This document shows positions 21,180 to 30,742 of a DNA stretch of 64,000 nt, piece by piece (position 1 is the stretch's first letter; the number at the start of each line of letters is the position of its first letter). Below the pieces are notes generated by a model, which worked only from the letters and a program-made list of their open reading frames with translations, ran no database searches and was not told the DNA's origin. The stretch covers positions 434,001-498,000 of the forward strand of contig JAACJK010000064.1 of assembly GCA_013368325.1 (NCBI GenBank), given 5' to 3'. Source of the stretch: Ephemerocybe angulata. Taxonomy: Eukaryota; Basidiomycota; Agaricomycetes; Agaricales; Psathyrellaceae. The position numbers and the translations under genes were made by a program.

Positions 21180-22668
21180 ATGGCCACGATACATCCATCC
21201 CGTATGGGCTTAGTTCCCCAGAACGGGACTCTTAACAACGGCCCCCAAGAGCGCCGAGGTCGCTCACCGTCACCACGACATCGCTACCACGAACGTTCTC
21301 GTAGCAGAGACCGCGATGGCAGGAGCGGGGGATATGACAAGCGGGGGCGGGACGGGGATAGGGACAGGGATCATAATGGTTCGAGAGGATACGAACGACG
21401 CCCGAGTCCCAAGTACGATGACTATCGACAGGCACCTCCTCATCTTGCGCATCCACCTGAGGCTCGCCCGAATATGTATGCTGGACGCGGAGGAGGAGGA
21501 GGAGGAGGTGGTGGTGGTGGAAGGCCACATGGATACGGAGGCATGGCCAATGCAGACTGGTTTGAAAGGTGTGTACATTTGCTACACAAGACGTGCCCTG
21601 CTCCTTACAAGTAAACTATGCAGTCGTCGACAACAGAGAGAAGCCAGGGTAGTTGATGTCTGGCCACCTTCGCCAAAAGCGCCTGCGAGGTCATTGTGCG
21701 TATTATCTATTTGCTTTCTTCTGATCTCCACCCGCTCAAACTCTTCTAGGTCTCCCAAGCGCAAGAAGTCGTCGAAGAGGCACAAGCGTGCCCGCACGCC
21801 CTCCTCGGACGAGTCGTCATCATCTGAAGATGAGCGAAGGCGCAGGAAGGAGAAGAAACGGGCTCGTAAGGAGCGCCAGCGCGATGAGAAGGAGAGAAAA
21901 CATCGTCACCGGTCCCAATCCCGCTCACGCTCTCCCAGCAAGCGTCACCGCAGGTCCCGCGAGGACGACAGCGAGGATGAAGACCGTCGCCGGGACAAGG
22001 ACCGCAGCAGGGACAAGGATCGCAGCAGGGAGCGTCACCACCGCCGAAGCAAGGATCGCAGCAGGAGCAAGAGCTTGCGTGTCAAGTCCGTCACCCGCAG
22101 TCCCACTCGCCAACCCCCTCGCAGCCCTTCCCCTGTTTCTCGACCCGATTCTGCGGCCCCCGAACGTCAAGTGTCGGCTGCTCCTTCAGCCGACAAAGGC
22201 AAAGGCAAAGCAGACATGTCTGACTCCGATGAGGAGGTCGGCCCTCGCCCTATCATGCAAGTGAATGCCTCGAAGCGTCTTAATGAGCGCGACTATGGTG
22301 GAGCTCTCCTTCGCGGTGAAGGTTCAGCTATGGCCGCCTTCCTGCTGGAGGACCCGAGCGTTCGTATTCCTCGTCGTGGTGAAATCGGTCTCACGTCCGA
22401 CCAAATCGCTAAATACGAAGACGTCGGCTATGTCATGAGCGGAAGCAGGCACAAGAGAATGAATGCTGTTCGTATGAGGAAGGAGAACCAGGTTATCAGT
22501 GCGGAGGAGAAGAGAGGAATCCTAAAATTGCAGAAGGAGGAGAGGGAGAGGCGGGAGGCAATTTTGAGGGAGGAATTCAACGAGATCGTGAACGAGAAGC
22601 TGAAGGCTGCCAATGTCAATGTCGACCTCGTCTCTACGGTGGAGAGGCAGGAGCCTCGCTCTCCCTAG
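21180..22668 (+). CDS. NKAP-family SR-rich nuclear protein
   Basis: Three exons (21180-21568, 21624-21695, 21750-22668) give 459 aa; a nearby alternative donor for intron 2 would remove two residues. The N-terminal third is Arg/Ser/Asp/Gly-rich with an 11-Gly run. The FESRRQQRE...VDVWPPSP motif, split by intron 1, is typical of the family. A long RS/RD/KK-rich region follows. Residues from about 345 carry the conserved C-terminal domain: RPIMQVNASKRLNERDYGGA, GEGSAMAAFLLEDPSVRIPR and GYVMSGSRHKRMNAVRMRKE. NKAP proteins associate with spliceosomes and RNA and act in splicing and transcriptional repression. The C-terminal block makes the call firm. Confidence 0.92.
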
Positions 22669-24807
22669 GTATGTTCGCTGCCGCACTCAGCCTACGTCGA
22701 ATCTTTTTGACACACTAGCAACAGATTATTTGCCTGTGTTATGTACTATAGCACAACATTCTAAGTAGGTCTTGTGAAATTCGCCGATACATCCCGAGCT
22801 AGAATGAGAAGGGCACGGTGCTACATATCTGTTAGGGAGCCCCCCCGGGGGCTCACGCTGGACCGTATCGACTACTTCCTGGATCCATTGGCTAGGTCAC
22901 GAATCTCCTGTTTTCATACGTTATGTTGGTGGATGAATTGACTGACATCCACCGTTTCGTGTGCCACAGTGTCATCCTTTCCTCTCGCTCCTCTGGCACA
23001 CGGGCGTCCTGTCCACTATCTCTTTCATCTCCGCCGTCTTCAGCCTGTCAATGCAAGTTTCCCTCAGTCTGCCGATTAACCACTCCAGATGTGTACAGCA
23101 TCTGACGGGGCTCTCTGCCTTGCACCTGCTTTCGGTGCACGTTGGCTCGTAGCCAAGCCTATTTGACATCCTCTTCGAGTAGGCTGCGCGCAAGATCTGC
23201 TTCCTCTAGATTGGCAGGCCTGACGTGTTGACTCGACGCATGTTCCTCGACCGCTCGAACAGCCCGCATGGTGACGAATACGCAGGAACGGCCCCACTCG
23301 ATGAAGCATGTGCCCCCTGCCAGTGACGGCGATGGTGCAGAGCCTCAGAAACTTAAAGGTTGTGAAGCGGCAAATTGGTCTCAGGTGTCGCAGCCCTCTA
23401 CTGACGTGCTTTTGAGAGGGGTTAGGTATTGGCAAAATGTTCAGGTTAGTCTCGGGTCGTAGGATCGTCACCTTCGACCCGCAACTCTCGGCCAGGGTAA
23501 AACTTATGTTCACGAGGGATGGGTGTCCAGATTAAACAGACAATCCCCGACAGTGCGTATCTCTAAACATCTCGTCTGCCAAAATTCCTCTCGAGCCAGG
23601 ACCTTTGGTCGTTTAGTGGCCGCCATTCATAAAGGGGACGAGTAGTCTAGTAGTCCATTAATTACCTCTTGACGGGGCAGGAATAGGAGAACAACAAGAG
23701 GAAAACGAAACACCTCGAGCCCCCGAGCCCAGCTATGGGGTTGTCACGGTCATTGCACGGTCACAGGTGATTGAGGAATGTCATCATGTCACGCGGCGTA
23801 AATTGACACGCCACCGTCACGCTTGCGGGTGCCAAGACTCGTTTTTCGCACTTCCATTCACCAAATTCTCGACGACCAACCACCAGGCTACCCAGCTTGC
23901 CATCCTTACCTCTATGCCGCTCATTACTCTGGCTAACGCGCACTGCTTCCATAAATGTGATGGATGAACGACTTTCCCAATTCGAATTCGTTTCTATGGA
24001 CATTGGACAGCTCTGGCGCCGCCCTCTCATTCAGCCAAGCCCGCAAAAGGGTTCGAAAACTGGGAAAGGAGTAGGATGACGCCCTCTGCCTCAATTCCTG
24101 GACCTCGTGAACTAGATCATCGCTTCCGAACCTTTAGGTATGGCTTCATCAGATTATTCTTCCAAATGTGAAGGGTTAACGTCCAAGTAGCCTGTTAATG
24201 TTACTGTTTTCTGGCGAGTGCGGTCAGAATCCAGGGTTCTCATGCTGTACACGAAATGCACTCGTGTTTCATGAGGCAATACCGTGCATTCGTATTCGGG
24301 GAGTTCACACCAGCTGACCGTACTCTTGGCAACTTTTGACTCGGGGAGCGTGCATGCAACGATGGTTTGCGGGTGTGTGGCCCAATTGAACCTCCTCTGG
24401 CAGACAGCACATACGTCTCGTTGAAGGGAGTGTACATGGTTCTTCTCTCGCCGGCTGCTGCTCCTATACATCGATTCCCCTCTCGCGTCGTCTTTCTGGA
24501 GTGCTGTCGTGCTGTGAGTGATTTCTTGTTCAAAAACTTCTGGTCACCCCAGTACATCGCCTCCCTCGTACTCGAAGCTTGCGGCCGCTAATCCTCGAGG
24601 ACCTTTCAAGATGTCAATCAGCTTACGCCATTCATACAATCGCTATACATTTTGGCGAAGTGCGCCTTCGAGCCTGGCTCAATTCAATTGAGTGTGACTG
24701 TGACCTCACCCTCCATCCCTCCTCGATTAGGCTGGGGGGAACTCCAGGGTATTTAATCCTCCTCGCATCGTTCGAATATTGCATCCTCTCTCAGTACTCC
24801 TCTCTGT
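22669..24807. other. Long intergenic stretch, no gene recognised
   Basis: About 2.1 kb in which no frame shows family similarity or a convincing exon chain. A G/C palindrome (GAGCCCCC-CC-GGGGGCTC) lies at 22837-22854 in the 3' flank of the NKAP-like gene. Sequence near 24751 (GGTATTTAAT) may be the core promoter of the next gene. Confidence 0.4.
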
Positions 24808-24858
24808 GTAAGTCTCATGCTCTGCTGTACCCTTTTCACTAACTCACTTTGCTCACAG
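24808..24858 (+). other. Likely 5' UTR intron of the secreted DUF6345-like gene
   Basis: A GTAAGT donor and a CTCACAG acceptor enclose 51 nt just before the coding frame. No ATG precedes it within the likely transcript, so the intron would lie in the 5' UTR and the protein would start at ATG 24888. Confidence 0.5.
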
Positions 24859-24887
24859 GAAGGTTCAGATATATCGTCACTCTCGCG

Positions 24888-26660
24888 ATGATTATCCTCC
24901 CACTTCTTGGTGTCTTGTTCTCTGGTGCCGTTGCCAAGGCTTGGGTCGACATTGACCCAGGCCTCATCCCGGACCTCGACGAGCCCCTCCCCCTCTACTC
25001 TCTAGGAGACCCTACGTTCATCCCTGACCAATTGCTCGAGTCCCTCGTCAGCGGTAGCTTCGGCCCTGCGAAGTTCACCAAACGGGACAACGACAACGGC
25101 AACATTGTCTACGCCTACAACGGCAGCGACGTTGTTGGCTTCGTCGACAAGGATACGGGTGAGACGGGCATCTTCCCCGACTATGCCAACCTTGAGCCTG
25201 GGCCCATCGATTTCGTTGAAGCACTCAAGGGGTTCGGCGGCGGGCACCACGCGGCGATTCCCCCTGACGATACCAAGTTCGAGCCTGTTCAAGGCCCCAG
25301 CCTGGTCGGATCTGACGTCAACCAGGCTGTCGAAGGCTCCGGCGCTCACGAGGGCTCTGGATCTCACGAAGGCTCTGGATCTCACGGGGGCTCTCTTGGT
25401 GGGACCGACGTGACTCGTCCGGGCCCTAATGTGACTCGGCGTTGGAACGACCAGCCAGCAGAGGCTACATACCTCGCGACTGGCTACATCCAGCGCTACG
25501 TCGAGTGCAAGGGCAGGAAGTTCCCCGTCTGCGGCCCAGGGAGTCGCGCCTCCATCGGTGTTGGTGTAGGGAACCGCGTGGTGTCGCTGGATTGGTTCTG
25601 GAAGCCGGCGAAGAAGAATGGGAAATGGGTCAAGCCTATCGACAAGCACCGTCTCATCGAGCTCATCAAGAAGGTATTGGGGCATAAAGCCAAGTACGGG
25701 ATCAAGGTCTACGCCATCGATACCTGCTACTACGACTCCGGCAAACAGTATCTTCAACCTGTCTATCGCGTCTTCGCCGACACCAATGTGAATCACCCAA
25801 ACAATACCGGAGTGGCGCCCAAACTCCTCAGGTACTTCCCCGTTGGCGACGACCACTTTGAGCCGATCGAAACCAAGCCCCACGGAAAGATCGAACAACC
25901 CAACGAGCCCCCGAAGCGTCCCACTGGTGAAGGTTCCGGATCCTCCCACAAATCCAGGTCGCTCATCGACTACTTCTCAGCTCGCTCCCTCTTCCAACGC
26001 GACTTCCGACCTCGCATCACCGTTGGTCGCTACGTAATAGACTCCACCTTCTGGACGCCCGACTTCGTCTCTAACGCCAATGATTTCTGGAACGCCCTTG
26101 CCCCCGGCGGCCCGTGGGCCAAGTTTATCAACGCCCAGTTCTTCTGGGTGTTTGATTGGATGTTCAACATATTTGCCAACTTCAACGTCAATAGCGTCAA
26201 CTTCGCGCTCATCGAAGTTCCAGGATCTCCTTTCCTGGTAGAGACCACTGGCGGCAGCCTTGTCAACATTCCCAGCAACATAATTCCAGGCGGGTTTGGC
26301 CCCAATAACGGTGGCAAACTTGGCTACTGGATCATCGATGCGTCCTCTGTCGTTCCCAAGTGGCCCATCGACCCCTGGTTCCCCGTATTCTGCGGGGGCT
26401 TGCATACCATCCTTGGCTGGAACGACGTGGCCTTTTTCAGCAACACGGTCGTTACGAGAACTGCGAGAGCGATTAGGCTGTTCAACAAGCCTGTTGCGCC
26501 TGCCTTTCTCGATGCGGCTTACACGGACCCTTCCCACCGTCACTTAGCGATTGTGGTGTTCCCTTGCGGTCATTTCGGTGACAGGATCACGCATCTGAAG
26601 GGCTTGAACTGGGGCAAGCGCAAGTGTTTGTCGGTCAGGTACTGGAAGACGGGTCCTTGA
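24888..26660 (+). CDS. Secreted DUF6345-like protein
   Basis: Single coding exon, 590 aa. The start is MIILPLLGVLFSGAVAKA, a clear signal peptide, followed by WVDIDPGL. Residues 60-140 may be a propeptide with a Lys-Arg site (KFTKRDNDN), then a Gly/Ser/His-rich linker built from EGSG(S/A)HEGSGSH repeats. The first globular part contains CGPGSRASIGVGVGNRVVSL and YAIDTCYYDSGKQYLQPVYR. The second contains NSVNFALIEV, GGKLGYWIIDASSVVP and CGGLHTILGWNDVAFFSN. These resemble fungal DUF6345 proteins, whose function is unknown; I am moderately sure of this assignment. No catalytic residues can be named. Confidence 0.72.
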   Translation: MIILPLLGVLFSGAVAKAWVDIDPGLIPDLDEPLPLYSLGDPTFIPDQLLESLVSGSFGPAKFTKRDNDNGNIVYAYNGSDVVGFVDKDTGETGIFPDYANLEPGPIDFVEALKGFGGGHHAAIPPDDTKFEPVQGPSLVGSDVNQAVEGSGAHEGSGSHEGSGSHGGSLGGTDVTRPGPNVTRRWNDQPAEATYLATGYIQRYVECKGRKFPVCGPGSRASIGVGVGNRVVSLDWFWKPAKKNGKWVKPIDKHRLIELIKKVLGHKAKYGIKVYAIDTCYYDSGKQYLQPVYRVFADTNVNHPNNTGVAPKLLRYFPVGDDHFEPIETKPHGKIEQPNEPPKRPTGEGSGSSHKSRSLIDYFSARSLFQRDFRPRITVGRYVIDSTFWTPDFVSNANDFWNALAPGGPWAKFINAQFFWVFDWMFNIFANFNVNSVNFALIEVPGSPFLVETTGGSLVNIPSNIIPGGFGPNNGGKLGYWIIDASSVVPKWPIDPWFPVFCGGLHTILGWNDVAFFSNTVVTRTARAIRLFNKPVAPAFLDAAYTDPSHRHLAIVVFPCGHFGDRITHLKGLNWGKRKCLSVRYWKTGP

Positions 26661-26867
26661 GGATGTGTTCCTATTTTACGTCCTCGCTCTTTGGTGTTTG
26701 GACAAAGGTAAGTATTATAAGACCTCTTTACGAATAGCTTGGACTCGATTTCTTCTTAGGCTTTAGTCCCGCTCTGAACGAACAATTTGGTATCATGTAC
26801 TCGAAGTTTCTGTTGCCTTCTGTACCCTCCTGTGATGGACTTAGTAGCTGAACAATCACACTGTATG
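26661..26867. other. 3' flanks of convergent genes
   Basis: Short spacer between the DUF6345-like gene and the F-box gene on the other strand. Nothing else seen. Confidence 0.4.
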
Positions 26868-27155
26868 TTATTCAAAAGCTCTTCTAAGTCTTCTCCTTCT
26901 AAGTACGGCCTTCCCTGGCACACCGATAACAATCTCCCAGGCTAGCCCATCGTTAGCCCGCCGAGGGCTGGTCAGATGCACATACTCGAAGTTATCCCGG
27001 CCCTTCCTTATCCAAAACCTACTGGCCTTCGCATTTTGGATGAGGTCCGGCTTCCACCTTTCCAATATTCTCCTCGCACGAGCAATGAGACCGAACGGGA
27101 AATCAGATGGGGGCAACAGCGCGACGCGTTCTAAAAGGCACGGGATATCCGCATG
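26868..27155 (-). CDS. Possible extra 3' exon of the neighbouring F-box gene
   Basis: An open frame of 95 codons plus stop follows a CCACCTTAG acceptor at 27156. It would join the F-box frame in phase if a GTTCGT donor at 27217 were used (62-nt intron), giving a 600-aa protein. The encoded segment is mixed basic and hydrophobic, e.g. GLIARARRILERWKPDLI. The donor is weak, and the F-box frame has its own stop at 27176, so this remains an alternative model. It could also be a separate small gene. Confidence 0.3.
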   Translation of the reverse strand, partial: HADIPCLLERVALLPPSDFPFGLIARARRILERWKPDLIQNAKASRFWIRKGRDNFEYVHLTSPRRANDGLAWEIVIGVPGKAVLRRRRLRRAFE

Positions 27156-27175
27156 CTAAGGTGGAGGCATCAGTT

Positions 27176-28732
27176 TTAAGACTCGATCGATGAGGAGGAG
27201 TTGAACAAAGTACGAACGTAGAGGCAAGCCACATTGGACCTTTCGAGCTTGTACGCCGCCATCTCTCTTAGAGCACCTTTCAGGCCTGAAATAGTCCTGT
27301 ACCACCTCGGAGCTCTCGGCACACAGCAGCTCCAGAACCCCCTATACGTCGGTGCTTCCTTGCCTAGTGCCACCTTCAGCGCCTCCGCCCATTTGCGTAC
27401 CTCCAGCAGCTCTCGCTCTGGTGCCAACCCGGAGTAGTCAAGTAGCCGGAGATTGTTGAGAGACTGTTCGTCGTTGGTGCTCGCCACAGATTCGACATGT
27501 ATCTTCAGGAGATGCTGAGCTACGCCTCGCCTGTGCATATCTTCTCGAGACTTTGCCAAGGCATTCAGGGCGATGTAATGCTCTTCAGGGGGCAGGTATA
27601 TCATATTGCGACGTATATCCAGCCTTTTGAGCTCTGGAACGAGCTTCGGCGCACCCACTCCCCCTTCTTCGTCTTCGTCCTGAGTCCAGAAGGACATCAG
27701 CTCTCGCACGTCTGGCATAGTGAAGCCGTTTAAACAGAGGTATTCCAGCATCGGGCATAACGCCAGTACCCGTGTGAATTGACCACCGAGGCTTCCCGAG
27801 CTTGCATCGGTGGGTAGGACCGCGAGAGCAGTGAGAAGACATCTGGAGCTAGATATGAGAGCCGCGATGTCAGAGAAAACGGATTCTGGGACCAGCGAGG
27901 CAACTGATAGGTCTAAGAGGCCTGGAAGCACGAGACGGCGAAGGATGCAGCTCGAGTCGGGAGAACGGAATCTGAGGCGAAGTCGGGTGAGAGTTGTGTG
28001 TCGATAGGGAGCGTCCAGAAAGTAGGTGTTTGGGTGGAAGTAGTAAGGAGACTCGAGGGTCTGGAGTTGAGGAGAGGATGTCAAAACAGCGTGAAGCCCT
28101 TTCTCATGAAGGCCAATTTTCGCCTGGTACTCCACGAGCTGGGACCATGGAAGTACCAACATGTCCTCTGGCTCTTGGTAATTTCCTACAAATTGAATCC
28201 GGACGGAGGAGAGGCGTGGGGCAACAGCGAAGTGATTTAAGCGTGGAGGTGGATCCGTCCCTTGCATGTCCAGGGTCAGTTGCTCGAGTTGGGATAGGTT
28301 TCCGTCAATGCCGTCGAGTGCATGAATAACTGCAGCATGGATGGTGAGCTCAACGGACTGCCACTGGGATGCATGCTTCGACAGCACAGCAAGCGCGCGG
28401 CCAGCGGTTGCAACTACGCGGGTGATGTACGTCCACCCAGCGTCGAATGAGAATGTCAGCGGTTGCGACTTTGCTCGGGAAAGATGACGAGTGAGCCCTT
28501 GTAGGAAGGGCCCTTCCGTGTCTGGCTTGGAATCGTGCATGTTGCAATTGTGCATGTCGACACGGATATAACCAATGTTGCGCCAAAGGCGAGGGGAAGA
28601 GAGGAATGTCGAATGCCAGGACCTGCTGACGAGGTTGATCGATTTCAGAGGCAGTAAAGGTTCCTCTAGCTCTGCTGCTGCAGTTGCACGAAAGAATATT
28701 TCTTCCAGTATCTCATCGGGAAGGCTTATCAT
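27176..28732 (-). CDS. F-box/LRR-like protein
   Basis: Single exon, 518 aa, starting at MISLPDEILEEIFFRA, where the F-box-like motif begins at the N-terminus. The upstream frame continues only from a GTG codon. The motif runs through LVSRSWHSTFLSSPRLWRNI. A leucine-rich body follows, with repeated LxxLxLxx segments and blocks such as LTRLRLRFRSPD and LEYLCLNGF. It lacks the N-terminal helix of the other F-box genes here and is the most distant member. It may splice to a downstream exon at 26868-27155. SCF adaptor role inferred. Confidence 0.8.
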   Translation of the reverse strand: MISLPDEILEEIFFRATAAAELEEPLLPLKSINLVSRSWHSTFLSSPRLWRNIGYIRVDMHNCNMHDSKPDTEGPFLQGLTRHLSRAKSQPLTFSFDAGWTYITRVVATAGRALAVLSKHASQWQSVELTIHAAVIHALDGIDGNLSQLEQLTLDMQGTDPPPRLNHFAVAPRLSSVRIQFVGNYQEPEDMLVLPWSQLVEYQAKIGLHEKGLHAVLTSSPQLQTLESPYYFHPNTYFLDAPYRHTTLTRLRLRFRSPDSSCILRRLVLPGLLDLSVASLVPESVFSDIAALISSSRCLLTALAVLPTDASSGSLGGQFTRVLALCPMLEYLCLNGFTMPDVRELMSFWTQDEDEEGGVGAPKLVPELKRLDIRRNMIYLPPEEHYIALNALAKSREDMHRRGVAQHLLKIHVESVASTNDEQSLNNLRLLDYSGLAPERELLEVRKWAEALKVALGKEAPTYRGFWSCCVPRAPRWYRTISGLKGALREMAAYKLERSNVACLYVRTLFNSSSSIES

Positions 28733-29139
28733 GCTTTGGGGTTTCTTAGCCGCTTGGTGGCACGAGAAGCGAGAGGATGGAGAGAGGCGAGGGGAGGAAG
28801 AGAAGTAGGCATTGCGCCCCGATGCCACAGCACAACTTGATCAAGGCGGTGCATGAGAACCCTTGATGACAAAAGGTTGACGGGTTTAGGGGTACTCTGG
28901 AGTCTGGACATCCTCTGGGGAAAGTTATTCAAGGAAATGGTGTATTTTATATATCGAGACGCTCGCATACCATGCGTTTTAATATGAATTCAGTGACCCT
29001 TGACACCATCTAGCGGTGTGCCTGCGAATGACAGAGCTCGGGTCGGCCTTGCCAGTAGAAGTCCCCGAACTATTATAGACAGACAATCAGAATCTAATAC
29101 TCCTGGACTCCTGGTGCACGGCTTCTAAACATCCGCTCT
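28733..29139. other. Intergenic, no gene seen
   Basis: About 0.4 kb upstream of the F-box gene and downstream of the acyltransferase gene. Confidence 0.4.
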
Positions 29140-30444
29140 CTATGCGCCATCGACGCCCAACAAGCCTCTCAAAGTCGCCCCCGTCGAGACCACCACCGGA
29201 TGATGCCACCCACTCTCCAGGAAGCCTGCTCTCACAATAGGCTCAACCCACAAACTAAGCGTCACCGAGAACCAACATACAACCCAAACATACCCCAGTA
29301 TCCGCCCACACCACCGCGGAAGGCTTCGTCCCAGGAAGGACATAAGTGTGGACTCGAAGGCGATGGCAACAACTTGTAACATGAAGAACTTGAACGCCCC
29401 ACTTCCCATATTTTGTAGGACGATGTAGTCCCCGAGGAAATGAATGATGGAGGATATGAAGAAGGCGACTGAGAGCTTGAGGAGGCCTCGGATTGTCCTA
29501 TTCGAAGGGTTTATAGTGTTGTCCACTATGAATTTCGAGTGGACGGTCATGAACTGCACACCACCTTCATATCAGCCCCAAAGCAAGTGAAGCAAATAGA
29601 ACTTGAAAGACACGCACACGTCTCATCATCTGGTGCCAAACGCGCCTAACGAGTTGCAAATCAGTTCCATCGACTTGGCCCAAGGTCAAAACTCCACTCA
29701 CCCCCAAACATTCTGCACAGACCACGCATCCACAAACGACCCAAACAACGGCGGCCACGCATCCGGCTCCGACAACCCACTCACAACCGACACAATCCCC
29801 GCCCCACAATACACAGCATCGATCGCCCCTCTCGCCGCCAACGCATGCCCCAGCACCGTCGGCCTAAGCCACCACACCTGCGCACCAAACGGCGGCCCAT
29901 CCGTCCGGAAACTCGAGTTGACCTGCATAGCTACATCCCCAAGCACGTACAGCGCAAGACAGCGCGCAAGCCCAACAAGGTGCTGCACCACGGCATCCAG
30001 GCGCGTGTGCACGGCCTTGCCCCCGCTCCCGCGTTGCTTCCGTATGTGCGCTGTCGACTCGTGTTGCCAGCCCACACCCCGGGCGGAGGTGAAGAGGTCG
30101 AAGGCCCATCGGAGGCGCGTGGAGAACGACGCGGAGGATATCAGGTTGGTGGGGTGGGCCTGCGGACCTTTCTTCCGCAGGGTGTTTTGCACGTCTGTAA
30201 GGACGAGGTAGTCGGCCATTACGAAGAGGTTACTGGCGATCCAGGAGCCTAGGCTGTAGTCGTTGACCATGTCGGAAGTAGAAGTGAAGAAGAGGAAGAA
30301 CAGAGTCAGACCTGCTACAGGAACGAAGTAGAGCCATCGTCCGGAGGAAGGACGCGCAGCGCAGCCGAGGATCGAAAGCAAGACGATCGCGCCGTAAGCT
30401 GGGAGTTGGGCGCTGGCATTATTTGGCGTTCGTTCCGGCGCCAT
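29140..30444 (-). CDS. Wax-synthase-like membrane-bound O-acyltransferase
   Basis: Exons 29702-30444, 29618-29645 (28 nt) and 29140-29553 give 394 aa in frame. The small middle exon codes for the catalytic His segment (GRVWHQMMRR). Family landmarks are two N-terminal membrane helices, WAFDLFTSARGVGWQHE, WWLRPTVLG, WPPLFGSF, and the second His in FFISSIIHFLGDY. It is shorter than the 473-aa paralog at 6049-7531, mainly in the loop before the last helices. It probably acylates a lipid or terpenoid alcohol in the ER; the substrate is unknown. The start MAPERT at 30444 is the first Met before the hydrophobic region. Confidence 0.83.
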
Positions 30445-30742
30445 ATGCTGGGTATCGTCGGGCGCTTGAGACCACTGGCACAGAAGGGCTGGCTGGCTGC
30501 CAGCAAACAGGTTTAATTCAAGGCGTCGAAGACTCCTTGTGGATTTCGCCATCAGCCCCGGGCCGTGATATTTTCCGGGCGTCAATCCGGTTGTTCGGCA
30601 GCACTGGGCGTCAAAATTGCGACCATCACATGAAGTGAACGGGAAGCCCAAGGGAAGCGCGGAGAGCCAATAGAAAGAGTAAAGACAATGTTCCGAAAGC
30701 GGTAGACTAGAGAGACAGAAAGCAAAAAACGCTAACGCACAA

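Noticed and set aside
25002..25949. 315-codon minus-strand frame opposite the DUF6345-like gene
   Set aside because: It is a shadow of a codon-biased, GC-rich gene. The plus strand has the signal peptide and family motifs.
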